Source: Paracamarosporium sp. OC-R06-R3 (lineage: Eukaryota; Ascomycota; Dothideomycetes; Pleosporales; Didymosphaeriaceae). Taken from it: DNA of 64,000 bases. The notes beneath the pieces were generated by a model. It had not been told where the DNA came from and did not search any database. It saw only the letters and a list, made by a program, of their open reading frames with translations. Position 1 is the stretch's first letter; the number at the start of each line of letters is the position of its first letter. Positions 48,081 through 59,374 of the stretch are shown here, piece after piece. Location: positions 280,666 to 344,665 of the forward strand of contig JACVRA010000121.1 in NCBI GenBank assembly GCA_019828545.1, read 5' to 3'. The position numbers and the translations under genes are program-made.

Positions 48081-50299
48081 GGTGAAGATGCAGAGGCAGA
48101 GGAACGAAGATACCGGTACACCCTGCGAGACAATGTAAGCTGGGGTCCGTGGAGGGTTACGGGACAACGTACAGTGTCTTCGATGCCTGACCGCGGGAGG
48201 GTGAGCGTGCGCTCCGCGAAAGAGCTTGCCGACGCTCTAAAAGAATCCGCTCATGCACAAAGGAAATGAAAAATCAAGAGAGTGTTTTCTGGTTGAGACG
48301 ATGGAAGAAGCGGCGGGAGGCTGTAAGAATGCTGTCGCGGCCAGAGGGGGCGTCGCTGTCGCTGGCACAGCACGGTCGGCGAGAGAATCGGCCGCAGCGT
48401 ACGTCGCAGCTGAGACGCAGATTAGAGAGGCGCGAAGGGGGGTCCGGGGGAGGGCCGGGCGGAGCAGACGCCACTGAAACGCGAGCCGGGACGAGGTGGA
48501 AATCAAAAACAAACGGTCATCAATGGAAGTGGAGGAGAGGCGCCAGGGGGGAAGGCACGGAGGCGTCGGGGCGTCGAGGCGTCGAGGCGTCGAGGCGAGC
48601 GTAGCAGAGGGCAGGGACGGCCCAGCAAACAAGAGCTGATTCAACCAAGAACAGCAGCGAGTAGATGCCACGCAGGACAGGAGAGGCGGGAGGCGGGAGG
48701 CGGGAGACGAGAGGCGGGTGCGCAGGGCGAGGCGGGCGAGGTTGGCGACGAGTTCGGCGGAGTCAGCGAGCTCGCGGGCACTGCCTTGCCTGCGGGTGCA
48801 ATGGCAAAGTCGGACGACGATGCGGCGTGCGGAGAGGGTGGGTGAGGAGAAGAGGAGAGGAGGGCGAAGGGGAGCAAGGGGAGGGGGAGCGGAGCGAGTG
48901 AGGGTGGTGTGAACGGGCGAAATCTGTTGCGCTTGTGGTCTGGGTCGTCGGAAAGGGCAGCGCGCGGCATGCAATTTTAACCACTCTACCAGCGCTCGCT
49001 ACGGGCCCGTCTCGCACCGACGCCTTCGCGGCCTGGCGCTGGGCTCCTGGAACGCTGTTGAGCACCCACACGCGCCCTGCCGGCATCCGTGGGCGTCGTC
49101 AGTGGGCCGTGGCCGCCGTCCAGGCTGACCGTCGAATCTTGCTGCCCCCAGTCGTGCCAGGCCGCCAGGGACCGCGAGAGCCACGCTGGCAGCGTCGCCG
49201 CTTTGGGCCGCCGGCCGCCTGGAGAATCCTTCCACTGCCGCCTGTGCCAAGCGACGTCGTCGCAGCTCCGCCTCGACAATTGTCATCATCGCGCAGCCTC
49301 CCTTGGGCGCGACGGTGCGACTGCAGCGCCTCAAATAGAGGGCACACGTCAACTCCAGCGCCGGGCTGGAATGCTGCGCGCATATTGGCAGCGTGCCGAC
49401 CCCCCTCATGGGCCCTCGTGGGCGCCGACGCGCGCGCGTCAGACCGAGCCCGTCATCCGCACCCTTCGACGCTTCTGACTCCAGTGCCTCCATGGCCTCC
49501 ATCATTCGTCGCCCGTCACGCTGCAACTCTGTGTGGCGACGCTCGACCTCGGCCACTGCGCTCCTTCTAGCCCCTCCAACACCGTCAGCAGAGCGCTACC
49601 ACACGCTTCCGCTGCACCTCCGATGCACTGCGTTGAACCATGCCGTCCGCGGCCCACAGACAATGCCCACACACACCACTGTTCGAAATTCTTGGCTTAC
49701 CCCCGGCTGATCACTACCGCGCCCGTCTTACGCTTTTCTTTGGTCCGTCACTGCAATATCCTCTGCATTCTGCATGGCCGTCCTGCTTTTGCGTCGCTCC
49801 TGTCCTGCTGTCGACGCACGCCTGTCTTACTCGTTCGCTAACCAACACCTCCGCTGCTCATCACGCCCGTCCGACGTCGATCGTCCATGTGGCGTCCAAT
49901 GCCCCAACCACCTACGTGAGCAACTTGGGACGCACTCAGTCATGCTCGAGCTGTTGCCTTGGCTGCTCACGTAGCTACTGTAATCAAACGCTGTTGAATA
50001 CGAGGCTGTGTGTGTGTGCCGGTGCCTTCGGGTGACCACGAGACGCGTCCTTCAATTTGCGTAATCCGTGTCCCGCCTCAACCCATCACGTTGCCACCGT
50101 CAGCGGCTACTATCGTTTTCATTGACTTTCAAAGTGCTGTAAATTTTCTAGAGTGGTCGTTTCCTCACGCCAGGCTCACACCTGTTTCCCCGCCAAACAC
50201 CCCGAACGCCATGCAAATGCAACCGTGGGGTATTCCCGAAAGATCCATGCTCAAAATCGTCCCAATCCCAAAAGTGCCGCTTCCCTCGCCAGCCCGCAT
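48081..50299. other. GC-rich intergenic region upstream of cyclin gene
   Basis: About 2.2 kb of purine- and GC-rich DNA with short tandem repeats (GGCGTCGA-type at 48561-48598; GGAGGCG-type at 48681-48719). Many frames are open on both strands simply because of composition. None starts well or resembles a known protein. A long cyclin leader or regulatory region is likely. Confidence 0.45.
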
Positions 50300-51419
50300 T
50301 TAGTTCATCTGTCTGATCAGTTGGTTGATCAAGTCCTCGCGGTTACCAAGATCGCCGCCTTCGATGAAATGCTTGAATTTTCTCTTGTGGAACCCACCGT
50401 TCGGGCTGTTGAGCTTGAACGGCCACAGGAAGTTGGAGGCTTGTTTGAAATTCGGACCCACGGTGTAAATCTCGTGGATGAGGTCTTCCATACAGATCAT
50501 ACTGGTCACACATTAGCGAATGCCGGAGAATGCAGGTCCAAAAGCGTAGTCCTACCCATATTTGCCGAGCTGCTCCTCGATAATTTCGTTGTCCGTAAGC
50601 GGGATGCGCTGCTTGTCGACTTTGCCATACCCGCGCTCTGCGAAATCATCAGTACGTGATAGCGCGAGGAGAGCAATGCACTTACTATAAATAAGTTCAC
50701 GAACAGATTTCTGGTTAGGGTACCCGTAAGCAACAAAGGGTTCGACAATCTTCAGCATCTCCATAGTGGCCTTGGACAACTTGATGAATACGCCGTTGTT
50801 GATCTGGAGGAGCCGAAGAAGCTGCAGGGTCTTGCGCTTCTTGGGATCAATCTTGTTGATACCCTTGATGCGCACGACGAACACTAGCTTCGGTTCCTCC
50901 GGGACGTAAAAACTGTCGTTCTTCTTCGCATCACGAGACAATCTGACCTTCTCCTTCTCGGCGTCACGATATTCCTTCACATACTTCTCGGCTCGGGTGA
51001 AGATGACCTCTCTCTTCTTCTTGTTTTTGTCTACTCCGCTGTCAGCACGTAGTCTTCGCATACACTCGCCACAATCGATTCGAGAAGAGCGGCCGTATCA
51101 GTCCCGAAAGATGGTTAACGGTTCGACAACATTGACTAAAGTCTAGTCGATAGTGTTGGTGGATATCATCACTGCGACCGCTCTCTCTCTCTACCGTTGT
51201 GTCCTGCCAGCTGGCTGCGTACCTCGCTTTTCCTTTGTAGCCAAAGCGCGCTCCTCGCGAGCCCTCTCCTGCGATTTTCTCTTCTTCAGAAGCGTCTCGG
51301 GGACGAGGATATCGTTCTGCGTCGGTACAGTTCTGCACTCAGAGTCAGCATCTCATACATAGAGCCAGGTTTTCGCAAGAATTATGCGTCAGAGGAAATA
51401 CCCACGTTGAGGTTGCCAT
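50300..51419 (-). CDS. RPL7: 60S ribosomal protein L7 (uL30)
   Basis: Cytosolic large-subunit protein. Five coding exons, 51419..51406, 51332..51223, 51030..50686, 50637..50556 and 50501..50300, join to exactly 250 aa. The first exon has only 14 coding nt (ATG GCA ACC TCA AC). The protein shows [19 protein letters not shown], the [20 protein letters not shown] block, [30 protein letters not shown] and the highly conserved [20 protein letters not shown]. It ends with FLWPFKL, then [20 protein letters not shown]. Intron 2 (51222..51031, 192 nt) is the longest and carries a C/D-box snoRNA, which mirrors budding yeast where RPL7 introns host snR39/snR59. Confidence 0.95.
51090..51180 (-). ncRNA. 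C/D-box snoRNA in RPL7 intron 2 (snR39/snR59/SNORD51-like)
   Basis: On the minus strand a C box GTGATGA (51172..51166) and a D box CTGA (51101..51098) are flanked by a six-pair terminal stem: CGGTCG at 51180..51175 pairs with CGGCCG at 51095..51090. The 13 nt before the D box, ACCATCTTTCGGG (plus one A), are complementary to the conserved 25S/28S rRNA stretch CCCGAAAGATGGT, which I know from yeast 25S near position 805. By the D+5 rule the targeted residue is the G of CCCGAAA, equivalent to yeast Gm805. snR39 and snR59 in yeast RPL7 introns target A807 two bases away. Total length about 91 nt. Host, boxes, stem and guide agree, so this is a strong call. Confidence 0.88.
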
Positions 51420-53109
51420 TGTTCGAGCTGCAGCGTCCCGTTGCTAAAGTTCGAAAATGTTGCACGGCGAACTTTTGGATTTTCGAAGGGTGCTAAGCGG
51501 TACGCTAGACTCCTAGAGTGGCTAGCATGACTTGGCAACGCGGAGGTTCTTCCTCTCCTCTCACTCTATAACACCACGCTCGTTAACACAAGTCCTGCGC
51601 CGCACGTCTTTCCGATGGAGCCTCATTTACTCAAGCTGCATCTAATGGAGCAGCCCGAGCACAAATTCTAGCTTTTTTAACACTCTTCTTTAAACATAAC
51701 ATTGATGCGTTGAGCTCGCCTTTATCATGTGCCTTTTATGTTTGAGTAGGTATCTTTTGCGAAACATTTCAATACACTTCCAAGACGGGTTTTCTGTCCA
51801 CGTTTGATCGCCTAAATTTGGTTCAACGTTCTCCCTCCGCGTTTCGTTTACGTCCATCTCGCCTACAGCTTAGCAGATAAGCTTCACTCACTAGACTAAT
51901 TCTTGCATCTCAACTCCCCGAGTAAAGAAATATTCGCTATGTTAACAGTCTGTTCGCCTCATAGCATAATACCCAAAGTCGACTGCACAGGTGCTAGACT
52001 ATTACCTTTGTAATTGGCCGAGCCAATTCCAGGGATGCTACTCATCTCGATGGAGACAGCATTTCGACCACTCTATCACTCTTTCGACCCTATCTTGCTC
52101 TGAAATGTTGGTAAGAACCGATTATTTAACTTCTTGCTACGATATCCTTCTTTTATTTGCATGTCCTTTGCTTTTCTTCGCATGCCTCCTGGACTCTGTC
52201 CATCAGACCTCACGCCACGAGCCATTGAAAGGGGTCATTCTCTTTGTATCATCATCTGTGCATGGTCCATTCTTCCGGAAAAATGAAAAAATTAGAGGGC
52301 GCACAGTACATCACATAATAGTAGCAGTTTTACAGTGCTGGCGCCATTATAAGGTCTGTTTGTTGTCAATTCCAGCACAGGCGCAAAAGATACAAGCGGT
52401 GGGAGTCACAATGGCTATCCAACATGCTAGAAGGACCATACATTCTGGAAATTCAGTATAAAATAAGGGATTCGGGCATTGTTGCATGGAGCCTGCGTGG
52501 CGTGCAGCTGCCGATGCTCATTACGAAACCCTGCTAGCGAATCCCGAGGATCTTCTGGAGAACGCGAGAGATGAATTGTCTTATACAACAAAATATCCGA
52601 AAACATATCACGAGGCTTTTGTGAGAGCGGCCTGGTGCACCTGAACCATAAGATTTTAGACGGAGAAGAATGCACCCTGCTTACGAAAATCGAAAACATG
52701 CATGACCGACTATGCTTCATAACATATCTTTTCTTGCTCAGGAAATCGATGAGGATGAAGGCACAAGGAAGCGAGATGATTCCGGAGAAGCTCATCGGAA
52801 CGCCCAACGAAGGCTGTTTTCGCCACATTCCAGAGAAGCGACGAAACCGGAACCGAGAGACACGCTACAAACTCACTATGCCATCCCGAAATCTGAAACT
52901 TGAACGAACAAAGAAACTCGCCCGGATGCGTCACTCGCTATTTTTACCTCTCGAGGAGCCGTCTCTGGCTTTCACCGACACTGTACGTCGACCGCAAGCA
53001 GCCAACGCCATCTCAAACATGTCGCATATAAATGTGTCCCTGAGCGAACACTACGGAAAACTCACTACGCATCGCTCGCTACATTTCATTATAGACACTC
53101 GTTCTTGAA
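51420..53109. other. AT-richer intergenic region right of RPL7
   Basis: 1.7 kb with no recognisable gene. Three open frames of 130-160 codons start with GTG/TTG or overlap each other on opposite strands. A TATAAAT element at 53027-53033 lies 77 bp before the next start codon. Confidence 0.45.
53027..53033 (+). promoter_or_regulatory. TATA box before the repeat-rich Cys protein gene
   Basis: TATAAAT 77 bp upstream of ATG 53110. A good match by sequence and spacing, and it supports that start despite the missing signal peptide. Confidence 0.45.
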
Positions 53110-55004
53110 ATGCATTGGCACGTCAGAGATTTTTGGACACGCACTTCGGCGCTTCTCAGCTCTACATCGTATCCCCACACCGCGTCTACATCCTCTGTCT
53201 CTCCCGTCCCATCGGAGCTTACAGAAACTATCATTTACTCTTCTTCAACGGTTGAAATTACCGTCACCCACGAATTTTCGGTCCCTTCCATCTCTACGAT
53301 TGGCACAACCGTTTCCACTACGCCCTCGGTGTCATCTGTTTTTGAGCAGTCGACTAGCGTTCTATCTTCACCTATCCCCTCTACTACCACAGAGTCATCA
53401 ACAAGCGCTCCGACCGCTTCCTCCTCGTCCTCGTCTTCTGCAACAGAATCATCAACGAGCACTCCGACTGCTTCATCCTCTTCTACTACAGAATCATCAA
53501 CGAGCGCTCCGACTGCTTCCTCTTCCTCCTCTTCCACAACAGAGTCATCAACTACTCCTGCCCCTTCTACCACAGAGACTTGCTGCACCTCAACCACGAC
53601 GATGTCTACTCTTCTCAGCACGCTCACTTCTTCAAGTACCCTCTTCGTCACTCTCTCCTCAGGGATTCCTAAACCGCCAGACATCCCAACTGGCCTCCGC
53701 GAGCTGACCGACTGCTGCCAGAACGTCCTATTCCCACTCCTCGCCAACAGCCAATGCAGCCCTGACAACTACTCTTGCATATGCGTCGAGCTCGACCGTT
53801 CCCAAGCCCATGGTGCTGTTTCAGCTGCATGCCCGGGTGACATTGCGAGTAAGTTTATTTTCAACCCACTGCACTTTGGTATGATCCAACCTAGATGGAC
53901 ACTGACACGCCCACAGAATATGACGACTTCGCCGTCAATATCTGCGGTAGCCTCGCTAAGGGCTCAACCGTAACCGGCACTTCTGCCACCTCGATTATCT
54001 CTGTGTCCTCAAGCACCTCTGTATCACCGGTCACATCTACGCCATCTGCCACTTCTACATCGGTCACTCCTGAAGTCTCTACTGCTTCCGTCAGTTCGAC
54101 CACTTCTGCAGCTTCTACGCCTTCTATCACCTTGGTCACCAGTGCTTCTGTCACTATCACTACTGGCGTCTCTGAGTCCGTCACCTCCGCCACCTCCTCC
54201 GTAGGACCCTTCAACAACGGCACTGTTACGTCGGTTACATCCACTAAGACTGGAACTTTAACGGTGGTTATTCCTACTGAATCAGGCAGCGGTGGATCAG
54301 GCGGCGGTGGATCAAGCGGCGGTGGTTCTGGAGGTGGCGAATCTGGAGGCGGTGGATCTGGAGGTAAAGTGCCAGGCGGTGAAGTGCCAGGTGGTGAAGT
54401 GCCAGGCGGTAACGTACCTGGAGGGAAAGGACCTGGAGGCAGCGAATCTGGAGGCAATTCAACTGAGGGCTCTGGCTCTGGAAGCTCCGGGTCTGGAAGC
54501 CCAGGAGCGGGAAGTCCTGGTTCGGGAAGTTCTGGCTCGGAAACTCCAAGCTCAGGAAAGCCAGGACCAGGAGGTTCAGTACCAGGAGGTTCAGTACCAG
54601 GAGGCTCGGTACCAGGCTCAGTACCGGGAGGCTCAGTACCAGGAGGCTCAGTACCAGGCTCAGTACCGGGCTCAGTACCGGGCTCAGCACCAGGCTCAGC
54701 ACCAGGCTCAGCACCAGGCTCAGCACCAGGCTCAGTACCAGGCTCAGTACCAGGAAGCTCAGGGCCTGGAGGCAAAGTCGGACCTGGAAGTGGCGGATTG
54801 GGAGGCAACTCAACTGCGGGCCCTGGCTCTGGAGGACCTGGGGCAGGAGGCAGCCAGCCCAAAGGCACCGCGACTCCTATTACGCCTAGCGGTCCCGCCA
54901 ATCCTGAGTTTGCTGGTGCTGCCACGCCTGGATTCGGAAGCGGAAAGATGGCTACATTCGCTGGCTTCATGGGTATGATGTGGCTCGCATTTGCCGAGTT
55001 GTAA
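53110..55004 (+). CDS. CFEM-like Cys-rich, Ser/Thr- and Gly-rich repeat wall protein
   Basis: Probable GPI-type cell-surface protein. Exons 53110..53848 and 53917..55004 join in phase 1 to 608 aa. Order: Ser/Thr-rich mucin-like N-terminus with repeats of ESSTSAPTASSSS (residues 95-150); a Cys module with Cys at 202, 203, 216, 223, 225, 241 and 256 (DCCQNVLFPLL, CSPDNYSCICVELD, AACPGDI, NICG), which resembles CFEM but has seven Cys and a CC pair; a second Ser/Thr region; then (GGGS)-like and GSVPGGSVPG repeats; and a hydrophobic end (ATFAGFMGMMWLAFAEL) like a GPI signal. No signal peptide follows this ATG, so an upstream exon may be missing. CFEM proteins of fungi bind haem or act at the host interface; no such role is shown here. 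Confidence 0.65.
54567..54755 (+). repeat. coding tandem repeat, 9/12-nt units
   Basis: About 15 imperfect units of CCAGGCTCAGTA or CCAGGAGGCTCAGTA, coding GSVPG, GSAPG or GGSVPG. Because units are multiples of three and lack stops in all frames, the antisense strand is also open over this stretch. Confidence 0.9.
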
Positions 55005-55374
55005 AGAATAATCATGCATTTCCTTATGGTCAAGGGTGTCAGGCTTTCCAGGTTTCAATTATGGTCATAGTAGCGTTAGCATACTGTAATGTTTAATAGA
55101 GTCATCAGGTGTATGCAGCTTAAGTGCATATTTTGTATCAAGATTTTGTTTTATTGGATATTTGTTAAGGTAACTAATCACCCTTATGAGTTTTTGTTTC
55201 CTTTTCGAGCAGAATTTGGTTTTAGATCGTAGTGGGCTTCCGTCCTGTCTTGAAGAAAATTAGAACAAATTGTGAAATTGTCCATCTTGATGGCACATAT
55301 TTTATCTTTACGGACTCGCTTTATGAAAGATATAACCTACAGGCGGAGAACGACATGACTAGTCCCGTTTGGTC
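55005..55374. other. AT-rich intergenic
   Basis: 370 bp, T-rich. Nothing recognised beyond 3' flanks of two convergent genes. Confidence 0.4.
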
Positions 55375-55587
55375 CTACATACACCGCAATTGCCCGTAGT
55401 TGGCGCCATACCAGCAACAAGTTGCAATGCGCTTGTCCAAGGGTGCCGCATCAATGTCGCGGTGTCGGGTCACTGGCTTGTCTGGGCAGCCTGGTTGATT
55501 CAAGCAATCGCAGTACTGGTATGAAGCTACAGGTGTAGCTTGGAACAGGGCGACGAGAAGCGCTGGGGCGATGGCGAAGAAACGCAT
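55375..55587 (-). CDS. small secreted cysteine-rich protein
   Basis: 70 aa from ATG 55587; the longer open frame upstream begins with TTG. Signal peptide at residues 1-22 (FFAIAPALLVALFQATPVAS). The mature part has six Cys (YCDC, PGC, TCC, LRC), consistent with three disulphides, and a Lys-Arg pair (PLDKR) that could be a Kex2 site separating a pro-segment from a short Cys-containing C-terminus. A donor-like GTATGT overlaps the stop; splicing it to CTGTAG about 46 nt on would swap the last codons for a nine-residue tail (CYIFHKASP). The size and Cys content are those of fungal effector-like proteins; no function or toxicity is implied. Confidence 0.55.
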   Translation of the reverse strand: MRFFAIAPALLVALFQATPVASYQYCDCLNQPGCPDKPVTRHRDIDAAPLDKRIATCCWYGANYGQLRCM

Positions 55588-56524
55588 TTTGTTCGATGTG
55601 TGCAATCGGAGATTGTAGGTTGTATTTATGTATTGAGATCTGGATCAAACGATATGATGATAGGTCTGTAGGAAATGGAGGGTGGTCATGAGCAGGACTT
55701 AAGTAGTTGATGGTTGCAAACCGATATCAGGCGTTATCAAAATGTAGCTTTAGGAAACTTAGGTTTCTTACGATCAGCTCACCGTCTACTTCACAATGGG
55801 CGAAAGGTCTGACTGAGGGATTCAGTAAAGCTCCTACAAAGGCCGTATAATTCTGAAGATACCAATCCCTCCAATTCGAAGCGAATGAAAGAGCAATACC
55901 AAGCCCTAATAATCCACTTGACTCGCAAGACGGAATAATACGCTTGGCGTCTGTTTAACCGACCTTCCCGATGCAGAGCCTGGAATGTAATCACTAGACT
56001 ACGTGTAGGAAGCGTTACACCGGTGGCTGTAGAGCTATCAAGTATGGGCGTAGTAGCAATCGTGAAAACTTGAGAACACTGCCAGCTTCCAAAACTGGAA
56101 AAACCCCACCATTTCCCGAATCCAGGAAGTTTACTGGAGTCCAGCGCGCGCAAGCCCTTTATTGTCTCTTTTCTCATCTTATTTTGTATAGGACCCAACA
56201 CAGAGCCGTTCATAGGTTATATATGTAGTATTGCTAGTTATTTCTTTGAAATCAGGTAGTTGCAATGACAACTTTGTTCTTTAGAAGAAAAGAAAAAAAA
56301 TCCACTAGAGCCTACATACCATGCTAGAGTATGTGGTGAACCAACTTACACCGACAGTAGTATTACAATTATGACGTGAACCCGGTGCAATATGGAACTC
56401 ATTCATAGAATACGTTGTCCTTAGAGAAATAGTAACCTTCTTTCCATTCCTCAACCAATACAAAAGCAACATATATTCGTACACCACAGGCGCAAGACAG
56501 CCTTTTCAGAACCCGTGCTTGCGC
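55588..56524. other. AT-rich intergenic, one weak frame
   Basis: Contains a 140-codon minus-strand frame at 55791-56213 with a true ATG and unusual composition that I cannot assign; it may be a gene relic. The remainder is AT-rich with an A8 run near 56293. Confidence 0.4.
55791..56213 (-). pseudogene. unassigned 140-codon frame, possible relic
   Basis: ATG-started frame with several Trp and an apparently mixed composition (KLPGFGKWWGFSSFGSWQCS, VTLPTRSLVITFQALHREG). No domain, promoter or intron can be supported. It lies in the gene-poor AT-richer stretch between RPL7 and ARP5. It may be a fragment of a repeat or mere chance. Confidence 0.15.
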
Positions 56525-58889
56525 TCAGAACGACATCCCATTCCCCGCATCGTGCTCCTTGATATAGTCACCTCCTTTCTCCATAAATTCTGCCCTGGTA
56601 ATGAAGTTCGTCTTGTTTTCTCTCTTGCCCGCCCACTTTGCCGCACCCCTCCATGCATCCAAAACTGCATCATCTGCTCTTCGCACGACAAGCTCTTGCT
56701 CAGCGGGAAGTACAGCTCGTAATTCGGATGCGAGCCTTTCTTCGAACCCCTGGAAAAGTGTGTTGCCACCAGTGAGGAAGATATCTCTGAAAACATCATC
56801 GCGATTCGGATTGTCAGCTAGGCGTTCAGTGAGAATGGTGGATGCAACTTCGATGATGCCTGCTTGATCGAGACCGGCAATGGTGGGCTGGAACACGACT
56901 TCAGGAACGCGGATGCGTTCTACGTTGAGGTGGAGCTGGTGCATCTCTTTCTGGCTTTCTGGGTCGAAAGGATACGGACCGTGCATGAATGCATGGAGTA
57001 ACGATTTCGTCCAGTCCGTCTGTGCTTCCCGTGTGGACTCTTCCGTGAAAGTGGGATCGTGCTTAAGTAGCTGGGCCTCGATATCCTTGAGCGCCTTGCC
57101 TAGGTCCTCTTCCTCGTCATCATCGGATTGTTCGCCCGTAGCGATGGTGCGGTAGACACCCCAATCTGCGTCATCAGCACCAAACGTATCGTCGTCACCA
57201 CCACCCCTCCGTCGCTTCTTGGTGGGAGCATCAGATGCGAGGTTCGCTATAGACTTCATACGCATTTGATTTGCCAGTGATTTTCTGTTACCCAGTTCGG
57301 CTTTCAAACGCTCGCGGTCCTTCATCTTCTGGATGATGGCTTGTCGCGCCGTACGGCGCTCTGCAGACCATCCTTCAAGATCCCCCTCACGTCTTTCGTC
57401 ATCGAGCCGCTGCTCTTCTGCTAAGCGTGCCTTCTCACGCTCTTTCTCGGCCTTTGCACGCAGACGCGCTTCATAGTTAGACTTCATTAGCCGTTGTTGG
57501 CGCTTCTGCTTTAATTCTTCTTCGTCGAGCTCTTCATCAGGCCTATCGAGGAGTGGGAATGTGGGCTCTTCCTGCACCTCTTCCTCGACATCACCTACAT
57601 CCTTGTTTCTTGCTTTTCGTATGGACTTCTCCAGCTCACGAACCTTCTTTTCTAGCTGACTCTCATCATCAAAGTCGTTAGACTCTAATATCCGTTTAGC
57701 TTCCTTTTTGGTGACATCTTGGAGTTGAGTCTGCAGTTGCTGGTAGTATTCAAACTCTTCTTCCTTCCGCTTCAACTTCTCTAGACGCATTTTTGCAGCT
57801 TGAGCTTGCAATCTCCTGCCACTCTCCTTACGTTTCTCTGCAGCTGCAGCAAGCTCTTCCTCTGTCTTCTGGACCACGACTTGCTCGACGTAAGGGAATT
57901 GAACGATTCTATCCCGATCCTCCAATCCCGTCCATTCCAGGTATTTTGATAATTCTTCCTCGTAGTTCTGGCTGACGTAGCAGTGTTCGCGAACAAGGTC
58001 TTCTGCCTGCGGGTCGCTGACTTTTCCAGGAAACGAAGGATACTTGAGACGGAGGAGCTTTAGTAAGTATTCGGCGCATTGGAAGCGGCCCCAATTCAGC
58101 CGTGTCGACTGCGACAGCAATGCTTTGGAGTTGACAACGGGTATCAAGTGTGTGGAGGTATATGACGAGGAGACAACAAGGCCGGTCTTGCCGCCGTTGT
58201 AGGAGTAGGAGAAGAGGGAGTCGATACCGTATGCAACCGAGGGGGCGCCGTAACATTCAAATAGGATCTCGGACATGGCTAGATACAGCTCGTCAGCAAA
58301 CACTACTAAAGGATATGCAATATTGCTAATCATCAATACGTACTTTTTCTGGTGTATCCCAGGTTTGCGACAGGCTCCGTCATGACAACGGGCCGGTCTA
58401 TGCTCCCGTTCTTGCCATCTACGCCCAACTTGATGAAGCAATAGTCAAGCACACCCTCCATGACATCCCAATTGTTCACGATGTTGCTTCCTGGTTCATA
58501 TGCATTCTTGGACTGGCCTCTCGCCGTGCCATCACTGAAGACATCCGAGCCGACAAACGTGAAGGTACGAGCGAGTTTGCGATCGCGATATTTAGCTACA
58601 AGAGGGCGCAATGATAATCGCGGACTCGAGTCGAAGGACCAGCCTGCGCGGACTGCGGAGGACCCTGGCGGAGCTGTCAGCACTTTCTGAGGGATGCGCA
58701 TCGAAGTGTAGAGCTACCATTGTCGATTACGATGGCTGTTTCGCGGTTGCTGCGCGCATAGCCCTCTGTGTCTACGGGCTTGAAGCCCTCGAAGGGTGGT
58801 TCGCTGACGCTCCAGATCTTCGCGGGCGGCGGCTTGGGCGAGTTGCGACCAGAGGGGAGAGGCATGTCCGTTGTCGCCGAGGGAGCCAT
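56525..58889 (-). CDS. ARP5: Actin-related protein 5 (INO80 complex)
   Basis: Nuclear actin-related protein of the INO80 chromatin remodeller, where it pairs with Ies6. Exons 58889..58718, 58664..58344 and 58278..56525 join in phase to 748 aa. The actin fold begins with ETAIVIDNGSSAVRAGW (phosphate loop), then PVVMTEPVANLGYTRK, MSEILFECYGAPSVAYGIDS and SYNGGKTGLVVSSSYTSTHLIPV. A large insertion of Glu/Lys/Arg-rich coiled coil (about residues 300-520, for example RRLQAQAAKMRLEKLKRKEE) interrupts the fold, as is typical of Arp5. The final part returns to actin-like sequence: VPEVVFQPTIAGLDQAGI, IFLTGGNTLFQGFEERL and the GGDYIKEHD ending. Confidence 0.94.
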
Positions 58890-59374
58890 CGCGATAGGAG
58901 TGTTGACGTGGAAGAAGCTGAAGAAGTTGGTATTACGGCATGTCGCGACGTTTATAGTGGTGGGCTTTGGGTGACAGCACGGCGTTTGGTCATTGCTATT
59001 GTGCTGAGGTTCCTCACTTGCGGCGCGTTCCCGCGGTCCAAGCACCATCCCAAAAGGGCAACCTTCACTCACAATAGGATGGCCGTAGTCTGCAACGGCA
59101 ATTTTGACAACAGCTTTGGAAGCATCTACGGATGGCTTATTCAAAACCCTGGAGCTCACATGGTATAGCCGTAGCCTTGCAATCTAATTGTGCCGAACAT
59201 CTTCATGCACTCCGTCTTCAACCATCCCTCCATACATACCTACGCGGCTTTTCTTGCTCCTCATTCACGTCCTCCATGATTATGCCAGAGACCAAGAACG
59301 GACAGAACTTGAGAGCGCATACTGACACCCCAGGCCGACCGATCCATTCGAATATTTCCTTCCCATGTGACTTC
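58890..59374. other. intergenic between ARP5 and DAD4
   Basis: 485 bp upstream of ARP5, overlapping the 3' flank of DAD4. No gene in it. Confidence 0.4.

Noticed and set aside
48935..49570. Large frames on both strands in the GC-rich intergenic region
   Set aside because: Starts at GTG or TTG, overlap each other, and have Arg/Pro/Ser/Ala composition without any domain.
51991..53108. Overlapping frames in the RPL7 to wall-protein interval
   Set aside because: They overlap on opposite strands, several begin with non-ATG codons, and none has a recognisable feature.
53891..55033. 380-codon antisense frame over the repeat-rich gene (Pro/Glu-rich)
   Set aside because: It mirrors GGS/GSVPG coding repeats, which have no stops on either strand. 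The composition is an artefact and the sense strand has intron, Cys module and GPI-like end.
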